DNA of 64,000 nucleotides. It comes from Symbiodinium natans. Its lineage: Eukaryota; Sar; Dinophyceae; Suessiales; Symbiodiniaceae. Below the pieces are notes generated by a model. That model did no database searches, had not been told where the DNA came from, and saw only the letters and a program-made list of their open reading frames with translations. Every line of letters begins with the position of its first letter. Position 1 is the stretch's first letter. The stretch covers positions 248,001-312,000 of the forward strand of contig CAJNDS010000102.1 in NCBI GenBank assembly GCA_905221605.1. The letters are read 5' to 3'. This document shows, piece after piece, positions 39,189-51,257 of the stretch. The translations under genes were made by a program, and so were the position numbers.

Positions 39189-39989
39189 TACAGGGACTCT
39201 GTGAACATCTTGCTGGCCTTCGAGATCCCTTCACTGCCTGGACCTACAACAGGAAAAAACACAAGTCCCATGTACAGCAGGTGAAGAGTCGAGCAAGCAA
39301 GGACGTCGGACAGGCATGCCCCATGATATCTGAGGGTAGATACATGGACGCTTCATTTGGATGGGGACCCCTTCTATACCCCTTATACCCTGGGTTTATG
39401 GAACTTCCCTCATTTAGATGGTACACCCCAATGTCATACTCTCAGCAAGCTTCAACCTAAGATTCGCCCTCTAGGAAGAGAGTACCAAAGCCCACTCCTG
39501 AGCCCTGCCAGCCGCCCATCTTAAACCCTAAACCCTAAACCCTCGCGCTCTCAGGCCCTAAACCCTAAACCCTAAAGTCCAAGCGTCTCGTGCCAGTTCC
39601 CTTTGCCGGGGTCAAGCCAGATGCGCAACTCCTGGGCTCGAGGCGAAGGGCATGTTTTCGCACTCCCGGATGGGGCTAGGGTTTAGGGTTTAGGGTTTCG
39701 GGTCTAGGGTTTTTACCCCGCCCGTTTCGCATGCGTTGACGGGGAAAAGGTCAGATTGTACAATAGCCCAAGTTCTGGTTCACTGCAAACTGCTTGAAAT
39801 GGGTGTTGTCAGGGCTGCTTGAGCAGGTTACACAACAATACAGGACAACTTGCAGATGGGAAGCAAGAACTGCAATCAACATCCATGTTCATCCTCAAAG
39901 CGCACGGAGCATCCTACCGTTTAGGGCCTAGGGTTTAGGGTTCTAGGGTTTCGTCTAGGGGCGGGGGGGAGGGGGGGGGCGTCCGGGGC

Positions 39990-40100
39990 TCAAGCGGCTT
40001 TCAGGGCCTTTTTGGCGAGGTTGGGCTGTGATGCAGCGCCGCATTGCAGCTCAAAGAAAGGCTTGCCTTTGCCATTTCCAACTCCATCTGGCTTAACGAC
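39990..40100 (-). CDS. Coding-like island, possible 3' exon
   Basis: The minus frame reads PDGVGNGKGKPFFELQCGAA and SQPNLAKKALKAA then TGA. The Lys/Ala-rich end followed by a stop would suit a C-terminus. Family unknown. Confidence 0.28.
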   Translation of the reverse strand, partial: VVKPDGVGNGKGKPFFELQCGAASQPNLAKKALKAA

Positions 40101-40643
40101 TGAAACACCAAGTTCCGAACCCTAAACCCTGAACGCTAAACCCTAGCCCTAAACCCTAAACTCTAAACCCTAAACCCTAAAACCTCTACTCTATTTGGCC
40201 AGCTCATCGGCCTCAAGCCCAAGCCGCATCTTTGACTGCGGCAAGCGAGGCGTTTCTCACAAGCCTTGGGCTGAGACTTCGGGTTTAGGGTTTAGGGTTT
40301 AGGGTTTAGGGTTTACGGGTTTACGGGTTTAGGGCTGTGTGGTTATTAGCATATCAGTAGCACATTATCATTTCTCCATAAATGGTCAAATTCAAAGTGA
40401 TAACTATAAATGAATGCATAAAATATGTGTATATGTATATAGTATACGATGTTACATTCTACAAAAGTACTTTAACTGTCGTCGTCATTTTTTGGTCTTC
40501 TTCTCTTGGAAATTTAGAGTCGAGGAAGGGCTGGCAGTCGGGTTGAGAGTTTAAGCGGCGTGCAGCCTGTTTGGTTGTACTTTCGCGCTCTCGCAGCCTG
40601 GTAGAAGCAAGAAAGCAGCAGGAAATATAGCTGCCGAACTATT

Positions 40644-41006
40644 TTATATATCAAGAAACAGAATAACTATTGTTTCGTGAAAGCAGTTCTTCTCAACAAC
40701 AGGACTGGAACGCCGCCTGCCGGTCCAATCGGATGCACGTCCTACCCACTCGCCGAAGGACGCCCGAGTATCCACAAAGCCAACAGCAACATGTGGCCAA
40801 CACCAAACAGTATAGAAGGTCGATATCATATGCAGCTGGCCCCTTGAAGCCCGCCGAAAAATCTTCCCCCAGGCGATCCCTTCGTTTACACTATCCCCAG
40901 GTCCTACCTGTGTGTTTTGTAATGCAGCCTTAGCAGCATTGGTTGCAGGTCCTCCGCACGGTGAGGTCGGTCTAGGGCCACCCGGCAGCAGCCGGGTACT
41001 GGGCAT
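40644..41006 (-). CDS. 120-codon open frame, unassigned
   Basis: The longest uninterrupted minus frame in the 35-45 kb region, without simple repeats. A plus frame at 40912-41166 (84 codons, RVLGIPPELLLLRLGFAG) overlaps its 5' part. I cannot decide between them. Confidence 0.22.
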   Translation of the reverse strand: MPSTRLLPGGPRPTSPCGGPATNAAKAALQNTQVGPGDSVNEGIAWGKIFRRASRGQLHMISTFYTVWCWPHVAVGFVDTRASFGEWVGRASDWTGRRRSSPVVEKNCFHETIVILFLDI

Positions 41007-42028
41007 TCCTCCTGAGCTTTTGTTGCTGCGTTTAGGCTTTGCAGGGACTGTTCGAGGTTACCGGCGGGTCCGAAGAGCTGTATCCCTCTTGCGGCTTGCA
41101 GACGTCCTGTTGCTCAACCCCTCAAAACCGGAAGCCACCTTTTTTGCACCTCGCACCCGAATTTAGGGTTCAGGGTTTAGGCAGGAACTGCTGAACTCTT
41201 CATCAGGGCAAGTGTCTGGGAACATCGGGGCTTCAAGCCAGTTCGGCTCGCCTGCCACTGTCCAGATATCTTTCCTGACCGCAACTTTTTCCAAGCTTCT
41301 GCTTTTTCAGCCCTTCATAACAAGCTACAGAGTGAGGCTGGAAGGGCAGGGCTTCGACTCGCACACTGGCAAGGCCGCGCAAGGTCTCGACTGAGGGTCT
41401 GGGCCACGGCCCTAGCGACCCTGTCTGGATTTCTTTGGGATCTGCTGTCGTCGGGGGTTCAAAGAGTCAGTCACCTTCTAACCCCCCCCCCCCCCCGAAA
41501 CAAATCGACATCCCCAAGCCCTTAACCCCTAAACCCTAAACCCCTGCTTTCCCAGGGCAGTCCCAGTGGCGCACAAAGGAGGAAGCCGACGAAGCCCAGT
41601 GGACCGGTTACAGCACAAAGCAGGCTACGCCAGCAGCCTCGGGAGGGTTCGGCGTTGAGGTTTAGGGTTTAGGGTTTGGTTTTAGGGGTTTATAGGGGTT
41701 TGGGGATGTTTGGGGGTCACAACCTACGGCTTTGGTCTTGATGCGTGCAAAGGCCATGGGCAACACTGGGGGGTGTGATTTCTACAGTGGACTGGAAAAC
41801 TCACACTTCATCATCATGTATATTGGATCCATGATCTTCATTCCTTCTTCACTATCAACCCCCTTTTCAGCTTAACGGTGGCTGAAGATGTTTGAAAGCT
41901 TTCTTCCTTCAACGGAACACTCCATGTGCGGGAAGGTTTCGGCGCGTCCTCCTAGTCCTGCCGTCAGAGCAACTAGTGGCAGTATGTGCTCAGCAGGCAA
42001 CCACCACTGGATTCGGACGAGTAGCTTA

Positions 42029-42138
42029 GATGGGGGTTTCCGAATTAGGGGTACCTTATATTGGGGTCCTATTATTATCAGGGAATCCTACTATTTTGGG
42101 GTCTATATTATAGGGGTCCCTTCTTTCCCTAAACCCCC
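42029..42138. mobile_element. Type M element
   Basis: Gggggtttccgaattagggg on the left; the right side has gtctatattataggggtccc. Confidence 0.6.
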
Positions 42139-43211
42139 AGATCGGTTTCGAGGCGAGCTCTGGATGAGTACCCCCCAAGCTTGCGGCCCAAGAGGCAGCG
42201 AGTGCGACACGGGCCTAGCCCGCAAAGCAGGACCTTCAGCTGCTTTCAACAGGTTTTAGGGTTTAGGGTCTATAGGGTTTGGGGTTTAGGGTTTAGGGTT
42301 TGGGGTTCAGGGTTTAGGGTTTAGGGTGGTGTCGGCGGGTGTAGAAAGGTGGTGTGGCGCTTTGCGGGGCCACGCGGGTGGCAATCAACGCTTTGGCTGC
42401 CCTCAACCCAAGAAAGCCTCGAAGCCCAGAATATCTGGTCGTGCCAAAGAAGCTGAGAGCTGAAAAAACCATGCTCTTTTCATCCACATCCCCAGATCAG
42501 GGGTACATCTGCCCATTGAATAGACCATCTTGAGCATTTGCACAGCATGTCGAGCACACCCTACAGCAAGTCCCAGAAAAACCCAAAGAAGCACTGACCA
42601 CGTCTCACAAACCCTAGACCCTAAACCCGAAACCCCAAACCCTAAACCTTAAACCCCAGCAAATCTTCAGCTGCAAGCCCGGGCCAGGCTGCCGTGTTGA
42701 GCAAGGCCAGTGGTGCCAGAACGATGGAGACGCCGATGCCGAGGCCGAAGCCCACCTGAAGTCATCGGCTACCCGCTGGCTCTTGGTAGGGAGGTAGGGT
42801 TTAGGGTTTGGGGTTGGGGTTCGGGGTTTGGGGTTTGGGGTTTAGTTTAGGGTTTGGGGTCTAGGGTTTAGGAATGAGGTACCCTATATAATCTTTTTGG
42901 GGGGTATTTAGGGCCCTAGATCCGTCACTAAGACCCAGGGGGACTGTTTGCCTAAGAACACAAGATAATCATCCATATATAGTGCCCTTAGAAGGAAGAA
43001 TATGTTCATTCTTGTTTTTTTGGTTATCTCTTATAGTATGCATTCCTAGTACTTATCAGCATTTACCTTCTAAGGTGTGCTTGTCAAATCGGGCATTAAA
43101 AACTGGCCCATCCTGCTGGAGTCTTGGGGCAGACCATTTAAAGCCCCAGGGCGTGCGGCTTAGAATTCTGGAGTTCCGACATCTCCAATAAGGCGCAGGG
43201 TTTAGGGTTTA

Positions 43212-43386
43212 GGGTTTAGGGAAGATTGCACTGATTGATGTGTGGAGTGGGGATGAAACTGTCAGGGTGCGAACAGACCCTAACCTACTCAGGTCACCCA
43301 CGGGAGCAACAAAAGCAGAGATGTCAGTAGCCCCCTCTCCGTGGACCATTGTCCCCGGCACTTTGGGCCCGGGTCGGTCCATTTGA
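43212..43386 (+). CDS. Coding-like island, unassigned
   Basis: The plus frame reads KIALIDVWSGDETVRVRTDP and on through about 57 codons to TGA. It starts just after a telomeric tract (43198-43221). No family recognised. Confidence 0.28.
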
Positions 43387-43668
43387 GTGCCTGCTCCGGC
43401 TGCGTTTCATGGCTTTAGAAGTCGACGTAAGCAGCTGTTGTTCCAAGGAGGGGCGATGACGCAGGGGGCCCTAAACCCTAAACCCTAAACCCTAAACCCT
43501 AAACCCTAAACCCTAATTCAACCCTAACCCTTGCATCCAAGTGTCGGTGAGAGCGAAGACAAGTTCCACCACGGCAACTGCAAGCCTCGGCATGTTGCCA
43601 ACCCACCTCTCGCGCATCTAGCATTTGGTGTCTCGAACCAAAACGATGATCAACTGGAACTCAAAACC

Positions 43669-43762
43669 TACCTGGGACCCTCTTTACCTACAGTTTTCGG
43701 GGTTATATCTACTAATTAAGGGTAATTAGTACTAAACTCTAGGCAAATAGAGTCCCAGGTAA
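43669..43762. mobile_element. Type A inverted-repeat element
   Basis: Best full-length single copy: arms tacctgggaccctctttacc and aatagagtcccaggta. Confidence 0.9.
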
Positions 43763-43997
43763 CCCCTTCAAGCCACAAGAGGCTCTCCTCGCTGAGTCTT
43801 TCTCTCTCTCTCTCCCCCTCCCTCTCTACCTCCCTCCCTCTCCAGTGCCCTAGGCCCTAAACCCTAAACCCTCAACCCTCAGGAATGGAGCCATGTGGCA
43901 TTGAAGCGCAGCACCCCCCGCAACATCGCTGGCAGTTGCCAGGGTGCTCAGCAGTTAGTGGCGCCTGCAGGGCGGAAAGGGTGCCTGGTTTAGGCTT

Positions 43998-44121
43998 ACT
44001 TGGAGGTTCATGGTACTTCTTAACCAAGTCTAGCTGTACTTATAGCTGTACTTATAACCATAAATGGGTTATTATAAGTACAGTTTCTACTTGGTTAATA
44101 AGTACCACGCACCTCCAAGTA
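43998..44121. mobile_element. Type H inverted-repeat element
   Basis: Arms acttggaggttcatggtact and agtaccacgcacctccaagt; internal agctgtacttata repeats. Confidence 0.93.
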
Positions 44122-44167
44122 TAGGTTCATCCTTGCCAGCTTCAGTTCAGGCGAGGCGCCTAGTAGC

Positions 44168-44368
44168 TTGGGTGTTTGGGGTGAGGCTTTCTGTTTGTCA
44201 ACCGCAGCCACACTGCGGTGCAACACTTCAGGACGCAAGACGATTGGCGAACATCCTCGCCAGCCGGATGTAGGGGGACAATCCTACTCGGACTACGAGG
44301 TTTCCAGCTACCTCATACCGGAGCACTTCAGGGTGAGGCGAACAAGGTTTGCAGCAGAGGTCTTATGA
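44168..44368 (+). CDS. 66-codon open frame, unassigned
   Basis: The plus frame has mixed composition, including QSYSDYEVSSYLIPEHFRVR, and ends in TGA. Two other plus frames are also open here, so this is weak. Confidence 0.2.
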   Translation: MGVWGEAFCLSTAATLRCNTSGRKTIGEHPRQPDVGGQSYSDYEVSSYLIPEHFRVRRTRFAAEVL

Positions 44369-44943
44369 CAAATTTGGGGCCTTTGTCTGGTTTCTCCTGG
44401 GGAGGGCTTCACCTTGGAAGATTCCGAGCTTAAGGTAGGCGGAAGCCCCCAGCTTATTTAGGGTACCCGCATGGTACTTAAGCCCAAAGAGCACCCCAGG
44501 AACATGGAACCGGGGAACCAACCGACCACACGGCAGGTTGACCGGCGTATGAGACCCAAAGGACATGCCTCAGGAGTACACTAAGCCAACCCGCTCAATG
44601 AGGGGGTTTAGGGTTTAGGGTTTAGGGTTTAGGGTTTAGGGGCTATGATCCTGTTTCCGGAATCACAACCAAGTGACTCGTATCAGATCCCCAATTTCCA
44701 AACTTTCTTCCTTCAGGCCCAAAACACTGGAACTTCGCTGGTCGACACATTTCCAACCGTGCCGACAAGAACATTCCACAGCTGCCTGTCAGCAGAAGAT
44801 GGATGGAGACAGAATGTGAGCTTTCTAGAGACGATGAGTTACCCGGTCGCGGCATAAGACGGCAAGCCGGTAAAACACAGAAGCATGGCGAGAGCCCCAC
44901 AAAGCCACAAAGCTCCCTACAACCCTCTGGGTAACATCCTCTT

Positions 44944-45049
44944 GGTAGCCCAGTAACTTCTTCTTAATTCAGGGCAGCCTTGTTTGAGTTGGGTACTGTA
45001 TAAGGGATCCTTGAACCAAAAAAATAAAGGGTACCAACCACACTGGGCG
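44944..45049. mobile_element. Type C inverted-repeat element
   Basis: Ggtagcccagtaac and aagggtaccaaccacactgggc. Confidence 0.82.
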
Positions 45050-45454
45050 ACCAAGTCCTAAAACCCCAAAAACCCACCCTTCCTTCGATTTTATCTTGGC
45101 TGCACTCAGAAGGGTAGCTATAAATTAAATTTTTAGCTGCCTTAGTCAGAAACCCAATAAACCCCAAAAAGGCTAAAGATCTAAAGTTACAGTAAAGCAC
45201 CACTTGAAGTTATTTCCCCTCTCTTGGCCTTCTCTGCCTCGGCGCGCGGGTCTTCCATCCGATGGGCCGATTTCTTCGGTCTCGCTGGGAAGCTTAGAGC
45301 GGTTCTCCGTGTCGGGACTCAGGTCCTAAGGCTAGGGTGCCGCGTGCTTCAGATTTTTTGCACAAGGTCGTGCCTCACATGATCCATGCTTGCTCAGAAT
45401 GGTCTGTGTGACGGATGCTGCGCACGAGGTGGTACTCAGAAAGCTTGCTGACTC

Positions 45455-45715
45455 GTGACAGGAAGCATCTTTGAGGCCAGGTCAGCGCAACTTACTGTCC
45501 CAAGATTCAACAGCCTTGAACCGCGAGGTCGTGGACCTCACGCCTGCGTGAAGCATCTCCCCCTTTCTGCGGGGCTAGATATACGGAGGCTCAGACGCAT
45601 TGACCCCGCACAAAATCTCGGTCTTGGCCTCTATGTGTGCCTGATAAGTCTTCCCGAAGATTCCCAAATTCAGGGTTTAGGGTTTTTTGCCACCCGCCCA
45701 GGCAGACGGGTTTAG
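45455..45715 (+). CDS. 86-codon open frame, unassigned
   Basis: The plus frame includes HLPLSAGLDIRRLRRIDPAQ and ends inside telomeric-like sequence. The region 45.2-45.7 kb is nearly repeat-free. Product unknown. Confidence 0.22.
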   Translation: MTGSIFEARSAQLTVPRFNSLEPRGRGPHACVKHLPLSAGLDIRRLRRIDPAQNLGLGLYVCLISLPEDSQIQGLGFFATRPGRRV

Positions 45716-46329
45716 GGTTTAGCACCCCCCCCTTGCAAGGCCCCAGAACCTGAACCGAAAGAAACCCTAAACCCTAAACCGGAGGTCAACCCGAAGAGCG
45801 GAAGGTTTTCAAGCTCAAGCAGGCTCGGTCGCCTACTTTGGGAGGCTGTGAAGCCAAGACAGCATTCGGCACGGTTTCTGGATTGGGGCCTTGGCGCTAC
45901 GGAACTGCGTGTGTATGTATATATATATATATAGCTATAAAGATGATCACATCATATGACATTCTGTTACTCAGAAAAGACATAATCAAACAACTCTTCA
46001 TGCCCATTTTGTAATGCGATGTTGTCTAGGCACCCAGTCGGTCCCTAACCTCGGGTATTGTCGCTAACCCCTCATTCAAGGACCCGCCCATCCCATAAGG
46101 CACACGGCGTGTACTGTCTGTTAAGGTTGTGGGCGCGAGCGGGTGGCTTCATGGCCGATGGCTTTTCGCTAGGCCGGATCTACGCTGAACAAGGAGTGGG
46201 GGCTGCCACAGTTAGGGGCTTTTCGGGCCAATGCCATTTGCTTGAGTACCACGCCTCTGGTGCTTCTCTGGCCCGCCTTCCGTGCATTCGGATGTAACTG
46301 TAGTATAGAATGTTGTAAATATTACATGT

Positions 46330-47040
46330 AATTCAGGGTACTGCTGGCTGGGTTGCGAGCTCCGGACCCCCGTGCTTTGAAGCGTACTAGCGAGCTCGCA
46401 GTGCTTGAGGCACTGTCACGTCCACACCGAACCTGTCCGATTTCAACGGCGGTGCCTTCGCATCGCTTGATTTAAGCAAGCAGCCATGCTGAAGCGTCCA
46501 CTGGTGCAGACCTCTCCTTATGCACTACAGGGCTGGCGTTGCTTTTCTTAGAGCTCGTCTAGAAGAGAAATCCGCCGCGTGTTGGGAAACCATGCCGCGC
46601 TGCATTGCAGCCCGCCCTGCACCAGCTTTCAACACTTTGCGAATGGTCACCTTCCATGGCCCAGCCTGAATTAATTGGGTGAAACGAGGGCGGGGAGGCA
46701 TGAACTCTTCTGCAGGGCACACACACAGCAAAGACATCTAGCATGGAACATGTACGTACAGTTCGGGAAGCTCGGCTCCGGATACTCCCAGCCAGGTGCC
46801 AGTGACTCTCAAGGTGCAGGGGGAACCGCGCAAGCAGCGGTCACTGCGTCATGGCACCTTTACTCAAATGCCCGGACCGCTACCTCCCTAAACCTTAGCT
46901 CCAAACCCTAGACTCGAAGACTTCGAAAACTCAAGCCCCTCCAAGATCGGGATTGTCGGGCATCTCAAGATCGCTGCAACGAACCAGTCGGGCTCACTTC
47001 TTGCCGCCGCAGCAGCCAAGGCAAGACCTTACGAAACAGA
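46330..47040 (+). CDS. Repeat-free block with several competing open frames
   Basis: About 700 bp without telomeric or hairpin repeats. Two plus frames read as protein-like for more than 150 codons if stops are ignored, and a 70-codon minus frame (46525-46737) overlaps. This shows that appearance alone cannot settle coding here. No product called. Confidence 0.2.
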
Positions 47041-47180
47041 GGCCCTAAACCCTAAACCCTAAACCCTAAACCCTAAATACACTCAAGCTTCGAATGAACG
47101 AAGAGGTGCCAGGGCCAAGGCTTAGTCTTCGCCTTGTCGTCCACGTCTCCAAAAGGCTTCAGCGAATCGGGCCTGCTGCT

Positions 47181-47240
47181 GGGGTTTAGGGTTTAGGGTT
47201 TAGGGTTTAGGGTTTAGGGTTTAGGGTTTAGGGTTTAGGG
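47181..47240 (+). repeat. Telomeric array, about 8 TTTAGGG units
   Basis: Perfect units followed by a short GT run. Confidence 0.97.
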
Positions 47241-47415
47241 TAGTGTGTGTGTGTTGGTTGTCAGGGGGGGAGGGAAAAGCGGGGGCTTCCGGGATCATAG
47301 AGCCAGAGCTGTTGGAGAGTAGACAGAACTCGGAGATTTGAGTGATTCGCACGGAGCATCAGAAGCCCTGTCAGCGGCATGCACAAACCAACACGCCAGG
47401 TCTCAAGCGGCCAGT

Positions 47416-47640
47416 TTAAAGTGCGAAAAACACTCCCACAAAATCACGGGGTGCTTTGTGCTCTTGCTGCTCGACTTTGGGGTGAAGCATGCCGAGTGAC
47501 TTGTCCGAGATCCTTTGCTGGACAGCTTCCTTGCCCAGATCCTCCTTGATCGCCTGGACGCAACACACTTTCCGGAGCACCAGCCGGTGCAAAACCAAAA
47601 GTATTCAACCGCCCGGAAGGAGCGCTTCACGGTGACTGTG
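47416..47640 (-). CDS. Coding-like island, possibly two exons
   Basis: The minus frame reads AIKEDLGKEAVQQRISDKSL and LHPKVEQQEHKAPRDF after an AG acceptor; a neighbouring frame upstream reads VKRSFRAVEYFWFCTG ending at GT. Charged, helix-like. Family unknown. Confidence 0.3.
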
Positions 47641-47725
47641 CACGACTATTTGTTCTAAGGTCCGTGTTCGGCGTATGGCAGGCCCGGTAAATTGGCCAGC
47701 GCTGCCGACGTGTCGCATCACCACA

Positions 47726-47844
47726 CCAGGATGGGCTATTATACACATTTTTTCCTTTCAAATGCCCTATACCCTACATACTCCCTTAAAAGGCCCTTTG
47801 AAGGGTTCATTATGAGGATGTTCAGGCCTAATAGCCCATCGTGG
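47726..47844. mobile_element. Type D inverted-repeat element
   Basis: Arms ccaggatgggctattata and taatagcccatcgtgg. Confidence 0.87.
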
Positions 47845-48442
47845 CATTGACATGCTTCTTGCAACTGCGCCTCGTCGCCGTTCTTCGTGTCGTTGGCCTG
47901 GCATGCATTGACCGCGGTAAGGGGGTCGCAAATTGTTCTTGCCTCCGCCTGGGCCTAGCTAAAGCCTAAACCCTTTTTAAAGACTGGAACTGAGGCCAGC
48001 CCTAAACCCTAAGCCCTAAACCCTAAAACGTGCTGAAGGCTATTCAGTTGCTACAGCCAAAGGCAGTTCTTACGCAAAGACGCTCTGCAACCGGAACCAG
48101 CCTACTGCTACGAGTTGTGCGACTGCGTCAGTGGTGGTCTGTGATGACAGCTTCAGGGAAGTTCGGCTATAACTCGGCTGTTGATGTTGCGTCAGTTAGA
48201 CAAGGGATACATAATTCATAGTTCAGCCCCAACTTCGGCATGATACAGTGTATATGGCATGCGCCCCACGGAAACAAAGGACTTAGGGACAAACGCGCAG
48301 ACCCCTACACTGGCCTTGCACCTCGAACCTTGAACACTTCATTTGTCCCAACACATGACAGCCTTATTGCTCACCCCCGCTAAAATTCCCGGGCATTGAC
48401 AAGCAAACTGCGAGCACATACGCCAAGACGCCCCCTCAGGGC

Positions 48443-48511
48443 CCATGTACCTAAACAGGGAATACTTGGGCCTGAAAGCACCGCCTATATGGGGACTTTG
48501 GGGCCCAAGAC
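48443..48511 (-). repeat. Type S repeat
   Basis: Reverse-complement partner of 37956-38032, with gtacctaaacagggaatact and ggggactttggggcccaaga. Confidence 0.85.
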
Positions 48512-48531
48512 ACTGTAACAATGAGGTACAT

Positions 48532-48700
48532 GGACCCTAAACCCTGAACCCTAAACCATATAAACCCTATAAACCCCATAAACCGTAACACCTTGAACCT
48601 AAACCACCCTAAACCCTAAACCCTAAACCCTAGAAACCCTAGAAACCCTAGAAAGAAACCCTAGAAACCCTAGAAACCCTAAACCCTAAACCCCAAACCC
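48532..48700 (-). repeat. Mixed telomeric-variant array
   Basis: CCCTAAA units mixed with CCCTATAAA and CCCTAGAAA variants, so unit lengths of 7 and 9 coexist. Confidence 0.93.
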
Positions 48701-48711
48701 CGAAGTACATG

Positions 48712-48802
48712 GGACCCTTCGGGTCGGAGTCCTTGTTGAGCTTCATCCAGCGGAGACAGACCCGCAGCTTGCGCTTTGCCTCAGGGCCCGAGTCGGCTGG
48801 TT
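48712..48802 (-). CDS. Coding-like island between telomeric tracts
   Basis: The minus frame reads SGPEAKRKLRVCLRWMKLNK and DSDPKGPMYFG with telomeric tracts on both sides, the arrangement seen for thymidine kinase exons. Family unknown. Confidence 0.3.
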
Positions 48803-49344
48803 TAGGGTTTAGGGTTTAGGGTTTAGGGTTTAGGGTTTAGAACCCTAAACCCTAGACCCTGGGGGCTCATGGCTCAAGCAGGAGGCGGAAGGGGGCATCT
48901 ACAGGGGGAACTTTAGGGAGGCTTTGCACCCTAAACCCTAAACCCTAAACCCGAAAGACACGAGCGAACGCACGTTAGCGAACGCACGGTAAATGAACTT
49001 GAGCCTTGGACCACCCTAAACCTTAGAGCGCGAACCTTAAACTTAAACCCCTTAAACCCCGGACCCGCCCAAGCATGGAGTGAAGGCGATGCCTAGGGTT
49101 TAGGGTTTAGGGTTTAGGGTTTAGGGTTTAGGGAATCCTAAATCCACGCGCAAAAAAGCTGGAGTCTAGAGATCTGACTGCCGAAGACCCCTGTACATTA
49201 AGAACTTGCCAAAGCTCACTCACATTACAAGAACATCCAAAAAATGCGCATGACACATTGCCAGCTAGTGTGGTAGCTTGTCTGACAGACGTGAAGCTAG
49301 GAAGATGCAATCCTAAACCTTGCAAGGCCCCAGCACCCTACATC

Positions 49345-49442
49345 TCTATACGGCGAGGGCTGAGCCTGAGGACTATTCTTGCGACTGGTTGCTCGCTGCA
49401 GGGTCTCATACCGACGCAGCTGTAGCTCCTGTGCAATGGTTG
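49345..49442 (-). CDS. Coding-like island, unassigned
   Basis: The minus frame reads TIAQELQLRRYETLQRATSR and KNSPQAQPSPYRDVG. Strongly helical start. Family unknown. Confidence 0.27.
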
Positions 49443-49784
49443 AAAACCCTAAACCCGAAACCCTAAACCTTGAGGTTTGAAGGTTTTGGCGCTCCCCAGG
49501 GTAGACTGAGGATTCGGGTAGGGGGTGGGGTGTGGCTTTGTAGGGCTTAAACAAAGCTGAGGCTTTGTGCCAGGGTTTTGGTTATACTTCTTGGGTCTGT
49601 TTCGGCAGCCATACCCCAACTTTGCGAACATGAACGTAGTTCAACGGTACTATGAGACCCCGAACTCGTCTTGCCGAGCTTTTGCCACTTTTCGACCCTC
49701 AACCTGCCTCAGTCCCTAAGCCTAAACTTTACACCCTAAACCCTAAACCCTAAACCCCAAACCCTAAACCCTAAACCCCATGAG

Positions 49785-49890
49785 GCGCAGAGCCATTTCT
49801 GAGACGCCGGCCGCCAAGTCGATGTCCAGCTCCTGGACACCTTCAGGCTTCCGGAAGCCGGCTGGGAACCTGAAAGAAGCCCAGACATTG
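49785..49890 (-). CDS. Coding-like island between telomeric tracts
   Basis: The minus frame reads FRKPEGVQELDIDLAAGVSE and MALRLM; flanked by tracts 49733-49780 and 49895-49940. The plus frame is open too. Family unknown. Confidence 0.25.
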
Positions 49891-49944
49891 GGAGGGTTAG
49901 GGTTTAGGGTTGGGGGTTTAGGGTTTAGGGTTTGGGGTTTCTAG

Positions 49945-49988
49945 GTTGGGATGTTCCTCCGCGTTTCAGGGGGGGAACGTCCCAACCC
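49945..49988. mobile_element. Type B element, minimal hairpin
   Basis: Only the outer arms gttgggatgttcc and ggaacgtcccaac remain, 44 bp in all: a deletion derivative. Confidence 0.75.
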
Positions 49989-50161
49989 AGACATTTAGAG
50001 GTCTGCGTGCTGCATCAAGCCCATGAATGCTAAACCCTAAACCCTAAACCCTAAACCCTAAACCCTAAACCCTAAACCCTAAACCCCGGATGCCGTGGCA
50101 GATACCTGGGCCACTCCAGGGAGCAAGGAGTGGCCGACTCCTACATGAGTTCTCGCTTCGT

Positions 50162-50318
50162 CTTTCCCCCCTTATGCCGGCAGTCCTCAATACGGTTTAG
50201 GGTTTAGGGTTTAGGGTTTCGGGTTTCGGGTTTAGGGTTTAGGGTTTAGGTAGTATAGCACCCCCTAGTAGAGTCCCCTATTAAGGACTTGCTAGTCTAA
50301 AGCGGGGAACATCCCAAG
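50162..50318. mobile_element. Type B element interrupted by telomeric repeats
   Basis: Left arm ccccccttatgccggcagtc and right arm gactt...agcggggaacatcccaa are separated by about 60 bp of TTTAGGG units at 50194-50250. Confidence 0.88.
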
Positions 50319-50337
50319 TTCCCGACATGGCCCCACA

Positions 50338-50500
50338 TGGAGGTTCATGGTACTTATTCACCAATTGTAACTGCACTTATGACCCACTTGTAAGCCCCCT
50401 AAGTGCCCAAATATGGTTATGAGTGCCGTTACAAGTGCAGTTATACTTGCCGTTATAAGTACAGTTCTATTTGCTTAATAAGTAGCATGAACCTCCAAGT
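50338..50500. mobile_element. Type H inverted-repeat element
   Basis: Arms tggaggttcatggtacttat and agtagcatgaacctcca; internal acttgtaac/gttacaagt sub-repeats. Confidence 0.93.
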
Positions 50501-50644
50501 ACAAGGTAGGAACACCAAGACACAGTCGCCGCTCCAACCCCCGCCATCGCTGGACATAGGGATGATTCTCTCTCATTTTTAGGGGGGGTCTCGGAAGCAA
50601 ACTTAGGGTTTAGGGTTTAGGGTTTAGGGTTTAGGGTTTAGGGA

Positions 50645-50748
50645 TCGTAGATAAGGGTCTAGGTGGAAGGAGGTCATCTGATGCAGCAGGGGGGGCTTCT
50701 CGCAGAGCTCCTCAATCCGCTCGATCCTGGGGGGCTTCGCACGAGGTT
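50645..50748 (-). CDS. Coding-like island between telomeric repeats
   Basis: The minus frame reads AKPPRIERIEELCEKPPLLH and QMTSFHLD. Immediately next to the telomeric array 50605-50642. Family unknown. Confidence 0.3.
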
Positions 50749-50945
50749 TAGGGTGTTTTCAAGCCTGAAACCCTAAAACCTCAAAACACAAAGCCTAAAG
50801 CCCTAAAACCCTTGTTGCCAAAGGACTCTCTTACGTGCCTCAGACCCTAGACCCTAAACCCTTTACCCTAAACCCTAAACTTGTTCAAGTCCGAGAGGGT
50901 TCCGGGCTGGTTCCGGGGCTGCGTCGGCAGAGTCTACAAGTTCAG

Positions 50946-51027
50946 TGGGGCCCTTATACTAACAGTCCTTCACAGGGGATATAGTACCCCCTATTAAGAA
51001 CAGTCAGCATAATGGGAACATCCCAAG
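50946..51027. mobile_element. Type B inverted-repeat element
   Basis: Inner parts cccttatactaacagtcctt and cataatgggaacatcccaa; the outer left arm is missing. Confidence 0.8.
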
Positions 51028-51160
51028 TCATAACGGCCTAAGTACAGGGCCCAAAAAAAACAAAGGAAAATTGGTAGCAGAGCCCCAGGTTAGGACGCGA
51101 GCTTTAGAAACGCAGAGCGGGTAAAAACACAACAGGGAAGAAGGGAAACGATGAAGAAAG

Positions 51161-51257
51161 CATGAACCCTTATACTAACAGTCCTTGATTTATGATTGGG
51201 GATACGATGACCCTTATTAAAGACTGATAGTAAAATTGGGGAACAACACATCCCAAC
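51161..51257. mobile_element. Type B inverted-repeat element
   Basis: Cccttatactaacagtccttg and a right arm ending gaacaacacatcccaac with a small insertion. Confidence 0.8.

Noticed and set aside
46330-46890. Recoded-stop reading of a long plus-strand gene
   Set aside because: Two different plus frames look equally protein-like once stops are ignored, so the test has no power without homology.
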